From: Undaria pinnatifida
Lineage: Eukaryota > Sar > Phaeophyceae > Laminariales > Alariaceae
Direction of reading: 5' to 3'
Assembly (NCBI GenBank): GCA_012845835.1
Contig: JABAKD010000028.1
Span: 875,501 to 939,500, forward strand
DNA: 64,000 nucleotides
In this document: positions 43,801 through 55,800 of the stretch, in pieces
Layout of the letters: each line of letters starts with the position of its first letter
Numbering within the stretch: the first letter of the stretch is position 1
Made by a program: the position numbers and the translations under genes
The notes under the pieces: generated by a model
The model's database searches: none
The model's input: the letters and a program-made list of their open reading frames with translations, nothing else
What the model was told of the DNA's origin: nothing

Positions 43801-46800
43801 AGTTAAAACCTCGTACTATTAACGTTAATATTTGAGCTGGAAAGTAAAAATGATGGCTAAAAAACAAAATGGCTGCGGCGGCACTAAGTAGCCCAACTAC
43901 CATCTACTGCTGTAGCTGCAGTGCACTACCCGTAGGTTGCTGTAGATCTTGTGTTCGCGATCAGCCATCTTCTCGAAATTATGAGCGAAGTGGGCACTAA
44001 CGGCCGTACGCTATTCCCGCTATACCTGGTACTAAGTTTTGATTTTCTTATTGATTAATTTTGTTGAAGGGCTCAAACCCGGCTCCCCCCCCAAAAAACC
44101 CGAGGACCCGAAAACCGATTTTTTTTTCAACCCGCCTTCAATGTTTGTCAGTTTCACTATAAATAGTGATTTTTAGCCGGTACCACGCTGCTGCTGCTGC
44201 TGCTCGAGCTTCAAGGCCGTCATGGTATCAATTATGTGGGTAGGGCGTCTTCCCCACGCACAGCATTCACGCCGGCTGGATCAACCTATTAATAGGGCCT
44301 TCATAAACTCCGGCATCCGAGCACAGGTCCCCTCGCAACGTTCGGGGTGGGGTTACGGTTCTGGTTAGGGGAAGCGTACGGGTCGGGCACAGCGGTCATC
44401 GGCCGCCCACGGCCATTCTAGAGAACTGGTGTTGCACTATTGCCACGACTCGGAACCAAAGAAATTTCCTGGCACCTGATTGCTCTCCAAAACGTTAATA
44501 CGGCCTCATGTTTTTGTTGGCAGCAGCAGTGACGGACTGAAGCGATCGCTCACGGCATTTTGCGAGGGGTCCATTCTTGTTTTTGGCGTCGTCGTCAAAA
44601 TTTGAAGCTTGCATGCGCTCGTAACTACTGTAGTACACCCCTGTTAAGGTATTGGTGGGGTTTGTTAAGGTATTAGTGGGGTTTGTTAAGGTATTAGTGG
44701 GGTTTGTTAAGGTATTAGTGGGGTTTGTTAAGGTATTCGTGGGGCGTTAGTCCGTTTGACCACTTGCAAAAGGTTACCCAATAGCTATTTACCCAAACTA
44801 AGCCTTATAATACTCTTCCCCCCCTGAAACGGCGGGATAGCAGGTCGGCCGGATATACGGGTGGACCTGTCAATATCCAAGCGGTTTCATTTCCAGGGTA
44901 TACCGGGGAGTGTATTTTTTTAAGTTCGACATGGGGAAAGTCTGAAATCATTGATTATTGTGGATGGTGGGATTTGAACCCTCGACTCAAAAAACCCATG
45001 GTCTGTCGACGACGCCGTTTGTTAATGGGGTATTAGTCCGTTTGACCACTTGCAAAAGGTCAACAATACGGGCTACCCAAACTAAGCCTTATAACACCCC
45101 TTTGAAACCCCAAAACCCCTTCCTATACCAATTCCAACTTATTTGTCCCCAAACACGCGTTTTCTTTTGTAGAGGTCGCTCGGAACTCGGAATTTGCGCA
45201 GCAGCTCATATATTTATTAAAAATTGTAAATACGCTCTAGCTGTGAGAGCGAGGATTTCGTCGAAAGTTAAGTAATCTTTGCAAGCTGTGTGTGATGCTT
45301 CGATCGCGCGAATTGCTGGGGGTGTATGTCCTCATGAAGGATACCAGATGTGCAGTAGGTCGGCGACACCCCTTAGTACCAGCTATTAATAGTACCAGGG
45401 TCAACAGGGTGATGCGAAGACGTTCAGTCTTGAACGATTTATTCAATCTGTGCACGAAAACTGTATATATTTTAATAGTTGAAATATATATGTATATAAT
45501 GAGGGCACACACCCAGTAACACGCGCGGTCGGTGTGTCACACACGTCTTGCAAAGATGAGTTTCGTAATCTTCTATTTCACAGCTGTAGTGTATTTTTTT
45601 TTCTAGTATGTAACCCGTCTTGAGGGGAGGTGTTGGTGCCTGCCAGCTTGTGTGCATTGGTGGATGTGTGATGTTGCTCGGCGATCGAAATTTACTGTCT
45701 AATTAAGGGGAAAATGGCTTCAGCCATCTGGGCCTGCGATCGAAATTAACTGTTTAATTAATTCAGTAAAAAATGGCTTGAGCCATCTCGAAAGGAGATT
45801 TCTTTAGTTGGCGCCGTGTAAACTAGAAACTCGCATTCGCTCCTATGATTAACAGTACACTAGAGGTCCCCCAATAAGGCGGTATCCCCATATAAGGCGG
45901 TATCCCGAAGGCGGTATCCCGATATAAGGCGGTCCAAATCGCTTGGCGCTACCGGGGAATTGCGCGCATAGCATGGAGTGAATAAGGTGGCTTGCCGCTA
46001 TAAGGCGGTCATATTGCTCTGGCACGCCACCGCCTTAGTGAGGGACCTTCACTATATACGTTTGTTTAATTTATGTCCAGAGTGGTGTCAGTAGCGTACG
46101 TCGCCGCTAGCAGAGCTGAGAGCGAATTATGGTTTTGATGCTATCATACCTACGATATAATATGATACAACGATTGTATCAATGATGACATATCATACCT
46201 AAGATGTGCCCATGATATATTTTGTATGACAAATCTGTGATATTCTTATGTGCCTCGTGCCTTTCCGCGGTGTATGCATTTTTCAGGCGAGGAATATCCG
46301 CATCATGTGCGAGTACGAGGAGACTCTGCTCCGCTTGAAGGATAACAAGATTAAGGGTGAGAAGGGACAAACTAAAAGGGGGAGAGAAATAGAGAGAGAT
46401 TGGGAGGGAAAATAAATCAAGAGTAGGAGGGAGGGGGGGAGGGAGAGGTGGAGAGCGAGATGGAGATGGAAGTGGAGAGAGAAATAGGTGGGAACCGAGA
46501 TAAACCGACAGGCAGTGGCAGCCAAGGAGGGAAAGGCAAGGCGAGAATTAACCTATAAGGGAGACAGCGAGATGACACGAGAGGGAGAGGGATAGAGGGA
46601 AGATAGTGAACTCAAAGCCTCTACGCCTGCAAGCCCGTTTCGGGGAACAATTTACTTGAAATTCGTGTATGCAGGGGTTTTGGGGCTCTGAATGGGTTAA
46701 TAGAGAGGAAGAGGGGGGAAGAGGGAACGAGGGGCGGGGAGTTATGCCGGTCGCCCCGGTGGCGTATCAGGTTATACTCGAGCCTGGTATAGGTCAGGTT

Positions 46801-49800
46801 CGTGAGTTCGAATCCCCCCGAGTGCATACTCGTATACATTCGTGGGGACTTTTTCTTGTGCACGAATTGACTTGCGGAAAGCGCGAAAGCGTGCGTTAGC
46901 AACACTCGATGAGAAATCGATGAGCAGTGGGATTGCTGAACCCTATGCGCGATAAAAAATGAAGGCAAGAACCAGGGGGAAGAAGGGACGACCCTTGTGA
47001 CCACGGCTTGTCCAGAAGCTGGAAGGTATACGAGTATGTGTGTGAAAAAAAAAGGAAATTAAGAGACAGGGGGGGGGACGAGAGGAAGAGGGAGGTACAT
47101 ACCCAGAGAGAAAGGCGAGAAAGTTCGACGTGGAGAGGTGGAGACGGGAATATCCCGTTGGGCTTGTGTTCGTGCGTGCTCGTATGTCGCACCTCGCGCG
47201 ATACCCCCGTGTATCGACCCACCAAGCACGCCTCTCTTTTTTTTTTGCTCGAAGAGCGCCATGCATTGGTCCTGTCGAGTTCAAAGCGGCTGGCTTTGGA
47301 CCGAATTTCTGCTTGGGTTTTATAGTTAGTTGCTGCACGGTTGGGTGGTTGGGTGTCTGATGGCTTGATTGGAGATTGTCTGGTTGATGTGTTGGCTGAT
47401 TGAGTAGGGCGTCGGCTGGCAAACATGTACTAGTAGTACCGAAACCAACGAACATAACACAGCCCCAGGCCAACGAATCCATGAAAAAATTAGGTTAAGA
47501 CTTTTTTTTTTAATGGTCGGAAGACATATTTCTAACGTAGTTTTCCGCTGAATTGTGGTGGGGTGGGTTGGCCTTGGAGCGTGACCTTCGACGGTTCCAA
47601 TACTTCATTATAATTTTGCTGCCCCTCGCCTACCCAGCCAAGTTTGGTATGTCGCTAAAACACCCTATTGATCGACTCGTTGGCTGATGGTGGCTGATTG
47701 GTTGATTGATGGAACCGATTGGTTTATTGATTGGTTGGTCGAATGTTTGGTCTTTTTTTTGCGTAGCCTATCAACTAAAAAAAGAAACGCACGCTGGAGG
47801 TGATGAAAACCCTCCCTCCATTCCCGTCCCGCCCCCGCCCCCTAGTCCTTTCTCTGGACGGGCCCGTTACCGAACTGATTCAACGCGGACCTAATGATTG
47901 ATGATGCAAACGGTTGACGCGAACGCTTGGCTTATCAACGTTGGCGACCTTAGCACTCTTGAGTTTTGTCACTTTTTTAGGCCATTTTCCCGTACTGTCG
48001 TCCTTTTCTTTTTACGCTATTTTCTCGGAACTTTGCCCTTTTTTGAGGCCCTTTTACCTTGGTTTTGTCAATTTTTTTACACCATTTTCGCTTAACCTTG
48101 TCCTTGTTTGTAACCTTTTCTCTTGACCAGTTTGGGGTTTCAGACGAAAAAATTGGCGAAAACAATTGACAATCACAGCATCGACCCGACCACATGAAGC
48201 ACTCCGAGCTGTTGCTGGTGGTGTAGGAGATGTGTTCGAACTGCAACACAGGAAGCTGTGAGGCAACAAGCGTGAGGCATGACGATACTCTGGGTTGCCT
48301 CAAGCTTTTCCTAGACGCTTGATTAGATCGCGCTCGTCGCTTCTTGCGCTTCTTGTGCTGTATACAATAATCAAGATAGTACACTATAATCAAGGTATAG
48401 ACTAATTAAGTCCCAAAAAGGCCAACTTTTTCTTTTGGTAACGCGGTTTTCTCTCAGCTTTTGTCTTTTTTGGGGAGGGGACATTTTTTTTTTTGCCCCG
48501 TCCGCTGTAACGCCATTTTTCTCTTTTTGCTTTGTCCCTTGTTGGTGCCGTTTTGTTCTTTTTGTGACCTTATTTTCTCTCAACTTTTGTCTTTTTTTGG
48601 CGATCTTGTTAACTTTTGTCCTTTTTTTTACTTCACTTTATTATTTTATGAAAATGTTTCAAGGACGTCGGCCGTGAGTTCGACGAATTTTCGGGTCAAT
48701 AGTCATCTGTGCGAGCTGCGTTGTTGGTGCTTGTAATATACTATGTGGGTGAGTTTTATCATAATGGGAAGGGTCATATTGTTCTGTTAAAAAACAAACA
48801 CATATATACGAGTATATACATATTTTATAAAAAATATTGCAAGGACGTCAGCCGTGAGTTCGACGAATTTCAGGTCAATATTCATATTTGCAATCTGCGT
48901 TGTTGGTACTTGTAATATACTACATGGGTGAGTTTTTATTAGGAGGGGTCCTATTTCTTTTTCACTATAATTGTAAGTGTTGGTATTTTTACTTTAGGTG
49001 GGGAATTTCGAGCTAGATCTAACATCCGTCCTTTTTTAACGCCATTTTCTCTCATCTCTTGTCCTTGTTTGATCGCCACTTTTTCCCATACTTTTGTTTT
49101 TGGCGCCGTTTTTTTTCTTTTTTTGTCTTGACAGCTTCGGTGCTCTTCTTCGGCTCCGCTCGCGCTAAGGACCGCGAGGGGTGGGAGGCGGCGGTAGCGA
49201 AGGCGGAGGCCGAGGTTGTGGCTGCTACGGACGATGAATCGCGCAAGGTGATAATCACGAACATGGGAGCCATCCCACGGTCGGGGTGCAGAACATTCTT
49301 TGCTGAGCTCCTTACATGAGGAGCTCACTCAATTTCTCACCCGAAAACATTGCGTGGAAGGCATTCTTTCGCGCAACACGACCAGGCATCATCCATCTAT
49401 GCCTTGTAGTCCTAAAAGGAATTATATATACTCGTAAAAATGTTAAGACCAACCGCTAGACGAGCTCAACCGGCCAGGTATACCTTTTTTTGGCTCAAAA
49501 AGGGCAAACTCGTACCGTGGGGTGGCTTAGATGACTCCTGGGCATTTTTGACCGTGCTGACGAAGGCTGCGGTATTGTAGTATAACACGCGTGCTACGAC
49601 AGAGGTAGCAGTTTTCGTCTGAAATGGTTTCTTAATGACGGGGCTCCTTAACCCAAAATCGTCGGAAAAAAAAAAATAATAGGCCATTTTTATTTTTTTG
49701 AATGATGATTCTCGTGTTGTGTACTTGGGCCGTGGAGGTTTCTTGTTAATCCGCTAGACGAGCTCAACCGGCCAGGTATACCTTTTTTTTGGGCTCAAAA

Positions 49801-52800
49801 AGTGCAAGCTCGTACCGCGAGATGGCTCAGATGACCGTGCTACCTCCTCTATCGCAGACGCGTGCTACGATATAGGTATTAAGGTATACCTCTTTTTGGC
49901 GAAATGGTTTCTGAGTGACGGGGCTCCTTGACCCAAAATCGTCGAGAAAAAAAAAAAAATCGGCCATTTGTTTTTTGCATGATGATTTTTTCGTGTTGTG
50001 TGCCTTAGGCCATGGAGTGTTTTTTTTCATCCGGTAGCAATTATATTTTTTCTCCAATTCAGTTTTGTGGAGAGGTCTTGAGCTCCCGAATTGAGGAACC
50101 TTTGAAAGAAGAAAAGTGGTGCACCTCTAACGTAGTACGCGTCGTAAGCAGTGGACTTCACCGCGTTTGCATCACCCCAAACATACCAGATAAAGTACCA
50201 AAAATGCTACCTGGTACTTTTTTTTTTGTAATAGGTCGTTCGCACATTTTTTTTTTCGGATCATCCAAATCGCACGACGAAGCCCGAAGCCGCGCGAAGG
50301 GTCGTAGGCCTTAGCCTGGGCCAGGGTCAGGGTTAGGGTTAGGGTCAGGGTTGGGTTGGGTCTGCGCCTGCATGTGATGTGTAAAAAAAAAACTCGCTAA
50401 AAAGCGAGAAACAGGCCTAAAAATCTCGATAAAGCGAAGTATTCTTGGTACTTTATCTGGTTTTTTTCGGGGTGGTGAGACCGGTAAAGCCACCTCGCAG
50501 TAACGGGGTTACCCCCGCTTTCACCACCGAGCGTAAGCCGCTGGCGCGAGTGTTTCACCACCGAGCGTAAGCCGCTGGCGCGAGTGTGTATCTCGCTCAA
50601 AAGCGGACTTGAAACGTGTTGGATTGTTTGGTTGGCGGCGTGACAAAGCAAATTTATTTCCATGACGCGGTGCATGCCGCGCATCGGAAAAGGATACGGT
50701 ACTCCCGCGAGTTGCTCTGAGCAGTTGATGAAATGGAGCCATAGGCGTAACCCAGCTAGCGCGTAAACGTAACCCACCTGCCGCATAAACATAGCCAACG
50801 TATCATGGTCCTGGTCTTGTACCCCCCCGCGCCTCCCTGCTCTGCGACTGGCGTCGGTTGGCAACGACACTCTGTAGAACACGTCTCTCACTCCGTGAAC
50901 TAGACCACCAGGGTACCGTTTTGTTTTTCCTCCTCGTGTTGTTTTTTGGCGACAACCGAGAGGGTGGTCGAGTTACATAGTGTGTGCGGACTGGAAAGCC
51001 TTATCTCCCCGCAAGGGGGATGTTATCGCGTAGTGTGCATAGGGTAAGGGACCTCCGAGGCAGTTGCATAGTATCCCCGTTGCTGTCTCTGGGTGGCCAC
51101 ACCTGAAAACGAATAAATTCATTAGAAACTGTCGTCTGATATGCAAGGAAGCACACACAAGGCACGGAAGTCCGCCTCACAAGTGGTTGCTAGCAGGATG
51201 GAGGTCACCCTTTATGCGCCTCGCCGAACACCTGACGGCGCTTCGCGCTTGGTGCACGCCATGTCCGTCTGGTCGGTGAAAACCCGACGTGCTCCGTCCC
51301 GGCAGTTGGAGATTTGAGGGTCAATGGTCTTTTTTAAGACTACTACGGCTATGCATGAAATGAGCCCCCCCCCCCTCCCTATTTCCCCTCGTTATGCTAA
51401 CGCCTACCCGTTCCCCGTTCCCGCTGGAGAACCACTTCAGCCCTCTGGGCACGCGTTGCAGGGCTTACGAAAATAAGGTATGTGAGGTGCATTCACCGTT
51501 CTAACCCCCCCCCCCCTCGCCGTCCTGTTCCCCCTTGTCATGCCAATGCTCACTTCTACACCCCTTCCCGCTTGGAAAACGTTTCCCCCCTTGAAAAACG
51601 CCTGTTTCTAACCTACCCCCGCCCCTCTTTCCCCTCGTTATGCCAACGCCTATATGCCTGTCCCCGCTTGAAAAACGCCTCGGGTTTCCAGTCTGCCGAA
51701 AAGAACCTGGCGAAGTGGAAGAAGTGCGAGTGGATGGGGGAGTGCGCCGAAAAGGCAAGAACGTACTATGGTGGTCCTCTATAGTGCCGGTTAAGTAGTG
51801 CCGGTTGCCCGCTATAGTGCCTGTGAAATTGCCTGGCACATATTTGAACAACGACGAGTGGCAGTATACGGAACGGTGCCGGCTGCCGATATAGTGCCGG
51901 TGTTTCCCTATATAGTGCACACACCGGCACCATAGATGGACCACCGCTATTCCAGGTTTACAGTAGGGATATTGGGGTCTAGAACTAGATTGGTGTTTGA
52001 ATCGTGTGCTAAAACGTCATCAAGTTTACGGTGCAAATGGACGTCATCTCTGCTGCAATGGTACCTGTAAGCGTTTTGTATAGTATGGGTACGAACTAGG
52101 CGTGTTCTCGACTTCGGTCGTCTTGTCTTGCCCAGCACCCGCGGCTGTTGCACTAGCGGTGGAAAATGCCAAGCTATCACGTTCTGCCTGCAGCTCTTCA
52201 GACGACTTGGGGCACCACTGGGCGTCGCGTGAGCCTCCGTTGAAGGCGCTCCGGACGAAGCGCTCGATCGCTATGTCAACTGCGGATCGCCCGTGCTCCT
52301 CAATGCTGTCAGGTTTAGCGTTGGGAGGGGGGGGGAGAGAAAGGTGACGGGTATCGTCAATTTTGCCCGTTGATAAAGACGGAGGCTATCTATTGCGCAA
52401 CACCGTAAGCTGCTTGACCATCGCAAGATTGTAGTATGCGCTCCTACCCGTTCACCCAAATCTGTCATATTTGAGGAAACAAAACATGAACCAATGTTTG
52501 GGGGGTCCGAAGAAAAACAACGTTCCGGACAGTGTATGAAATGAGCACCATTCAATACGCGGTAACGACAGAAACACGAACTAATATACCAAGCCGTGAC
52601 AACTGCCTGTTACATCACTCTGGGAAATTCGATACGCAACACAGCAGAACACAACCTCAATGATTATATCGCGGAGTACGGCAGCCTTTGAAGTTGACCT
52701 TACATATTTGCGATCAGAACGCCTGCGCCTCCTCCGACGAGAACGGCCGGAATTCTTGCGCACATCTTCATCTCCAGATCGCTGAGGACGTAGTCTTGGT

Positions 52801-55800
52801 AGCACCAGTAGCGGGGGCAAGTGCGAAACTGCAAAAAAGCGCGCGGGCGGAAAGATGCCCGTCTCCAGTAGCTCGTCCCCGTCCTTTGTCCAGCCTGTTT
52901 GCGTAGTGAAACGAATACGAGAGTCGAGTGTGTCGCGAAAAATAGCGGGAAGAAAAGTTGTCCATGTGGATGTAACAACGCCCGGAATCAGCCAGTGCTA
53001 CCCAATACGACATGAAGAAACCGGTAGCTGAAATGAGTTATTCGGTGTTGAAACGAGAAAAATATCAAGAAGCCTACTCAGTCGCACCGTTTACGCTCTT
53101 GCTGTCGAGGTGCACAGCAGTGCTAACCGTCGGGGATGTGTCGCTTTCGTCGTCGCTGTCGTATGAGTAGGGCGTAGAAACGAATAAAATGAGCCAAGTG
53201 AATGATCGAGCTGAAATATGGCGCGCCCACCGGGGCCTTCAGAGGGAGAATGGCGAGTGCTTGCTGCGCTCTGAAATGAAACACGGCTTGTCTAAGGTAT
53301 ACTGTGCGGAGGCTTGTTCGGGGGGGGGGGGGCGTACTCATTTGTTGCTTGCCTTAGTCATTTGACCATTGACCACGCATCCCTTTCGAGACGGAGCACC
53401 GTTCCTACTCCCAATAGAGACACCTCCAACATTTGGGCGCTCATTGCGCTTCTTCTGTATATTACATAGAAACTGTTTGCTTATCCTATTCCCGTCCTGT
53501 GTCACCGTCTGCGGCCACCATATATCTCCTGGGATAGGCTTGTTCGGGGGGGAGGGGGTGGGGGGGGGGGGTACGGGCAGTGGTAGCGATCGTTCTTGCA
53601 ATCGCTGTTTTTACGTTTTTTTTTGCGGTGAAAAGTGTCGGTGGTGGCTGTAATCGGCTGGAAGGGTGTGTCAGCGCCAGTCTGCGTGCTGCGTTGCTGC
53701 TGTTGCTACTACTGCTGCTGCTGCTCTCCTGCTAATACTGCTGCTGCTCTCCTGCTAATACTGCTGCTATTACTGCTACCACTGCTGCTAACCATCCCCT
53801 CCACCCCACCCACCCACCCACTCTCTAACCCCGGCAACCCCCCCTCCTCCAACCCCATCCAACCCCCCCATCCCTCTAGCGTCACCTCCAACCCCTACGT
53901 CCACCCCATCCCCCCGCCACCCCCTCCCCACCTTTCCACTCCCCTGCCAACCCACTCTACCACCTTCCCTCCGCCCCGCCTGCCCCCCCACCCCTCCCTA
54001 TTACGCCCCTCCATTACGGAATATAGGTGTCCAAGCTGGCGGAGCTTGTGACGCAGTGGGCCGTGTCCCGCCGCTGCGTGCTTGGGCGAGAGCACTCTTT
54101 CCACGGCGTGACGAGGTACCATCAGCTAAGGAAGTCGTCTATGCACACGGAGCCTGAAATTGACTACGAGAGCGGCCCAGGTACGTGTGTCATGTATGTG
54201 TAGCTGGTGAGAGGGTGGGTGACCGTGTTGTTGTTGTTGTTGTCGTGGTTGTTGTTGTCGTTGCCGTTGTGGTTGTTAGTGTTGGTGTTGGTGTTGGTGT
54301 TGGTGTTGGTGGTGGTGGTGGTGGTGGTGGTGGTGGTGGTGGTGGTGGTGGTGGTGGTGGTGGTGATGGTTGTTGGTATTGGTGTTGGTGCTGGCGTTGG
54401 TATCGGTGTTGGTGGTGGTGGTGGTGGTGGTGGTGGTGGTGGTGGTGGTGGTGGTGGTGGTGGTGGTGGTGGTGGTGGTGGTGGTGGTGGTGGTTGTGGT
54501 GTTGGTGTTGGTGTTGGTGTTGGTGTTGGTGTTTGTGTTTGTGTTCGTGTTTGTGTTTGTGTTTGTGTTTGTGTTTGTGTTCGTGTTGGTGTTGGTGTTG
54601 GTGCTGGTGATGTGGTGATGATGATGGTGATGGTGATGGTGTTGGTGTTGGTTGGTGTCGGTTGGTGTTGGTTGGTTTGATGTTTTGGTGTTGGTGTTGA
54701 TGTTGGTGTTTTGGTGTCGATGATGGTTGTGGTGGTGATGTCTGAGATGACGCGCCTGCCTCCCCCTCCCGTTACGTTTGCGTCGCTGTTTCGGAGAGAT
54801 CGTAGAGCGGTGGCCTGGAGGTGGGTGGGTCCCAGAAACAAAGGAGACAGGGGGGGGGGGGCAAGAGGTGGAGATAATTGAGGGAGTGAGATACAAAGAA
54901 GGGAGAAAGATACATGTCATATGTTGTTGTTGTTGTTGTTGTTGTCTCACATTAACTCTTGTAAAAAATCTAGAGTCCGTGGTCACACAAAGGTGCTGGA
55001 GCCCTAGGAAGATCCGAAATGTATCTGCAAGAGAAAAAGAGAGAGAAATATGGATCCTAAGATAACTGCAGCATGTTTATGGCTTCAATCACGGCGCCGA
55101 GTATTTTTGCTGACGTGCTACTGCTTTCTCTCTCACCGCACGGCACTGTTCCTTGCAAAGGACCGAACCAGCACTTGGTGGTGTGTACCGGTGGAGGCCC
55201 CGGCTTCATGGAAGCTGCGAACAAGGGTGCTAGTCGAGTCGCGGGTGCCCGCAACATGGGCATGGGGATCACCCTCCCGTTCGAGGAAGGTGACATGAAT
55301 ATGACAAGATTACGACGACAAGATTAGGATGACAAGATTAGGATGACGAGATTGAGATTTTGGCAAGATTGTTGTGATGAGATTGTGGCGGTAATTTCGA
55401 TGACATCGTGATAATATTTTGACTTAAATGGCGGGGAGATTGTGACTTTTGAGTACTACAAATTGATAGTTTAGTTGTGACAAGGATATGCCAATACTTG
55501 CTTCGTGGCTATGTTATTCCCGAGATTGGTTGTGTGGAGGCCACACTTCTGTTCGAGGAAGGTGGATCGACAAACTTTTTTGTGATGACTTGAAGAGTGT
55601 GTCCAGAAATGTCATGGTGATGATTGCGGTAATGATTTCGACGAACTTTTTTTTTATCGGATTGTGACTAGAATATGGCGAAATTGGTGTAAGATTGTGG
55701 CGCGGGAATCGCCCTCCCCGATGAAGGAAGGTATGACGAAAGAGTATTACCTGGTATAGGATAATGACACGCAAAAAATGATAAGAGACGTACCGTTTTT

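Noticed and set aside
44957-45062. Functional long-arm tRNA gene
   Set aside because: A and B boxes are present but acceptor-stem ends do not pair and part of it is duplicated nearby, so it is listed only as tRNA-like.
46621-47426. Two overlapping minus-strand frames of 127-176 codons
   Set aside because: They are antisense to the SINE-A copy; the same peptides appear at the other SINE-A copies because the repeat is shared.
50397-50891. 164-codon minus-strand frame in LOG intron 3
   Set aside because: It overlaps a 36-bp tandem duplication, lies antisense in an intron and shows no recognisable domain. A transposon remnant is possible but unsupported.
53369-53653. Recurring peptide MTTHPFR.G.PFLL seen at three loci
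   Set aside because: It is the translation of dispersed repeat D1; copies differ by frameshifts and no full-length protein is kept.
54164-54986. Long frames rich in Thr, Asn, His, Val or Trp
   Set aside because: They follow the (GGT)n/(GTTGGT)n array in every frame and strand and have no non-repetitive core.
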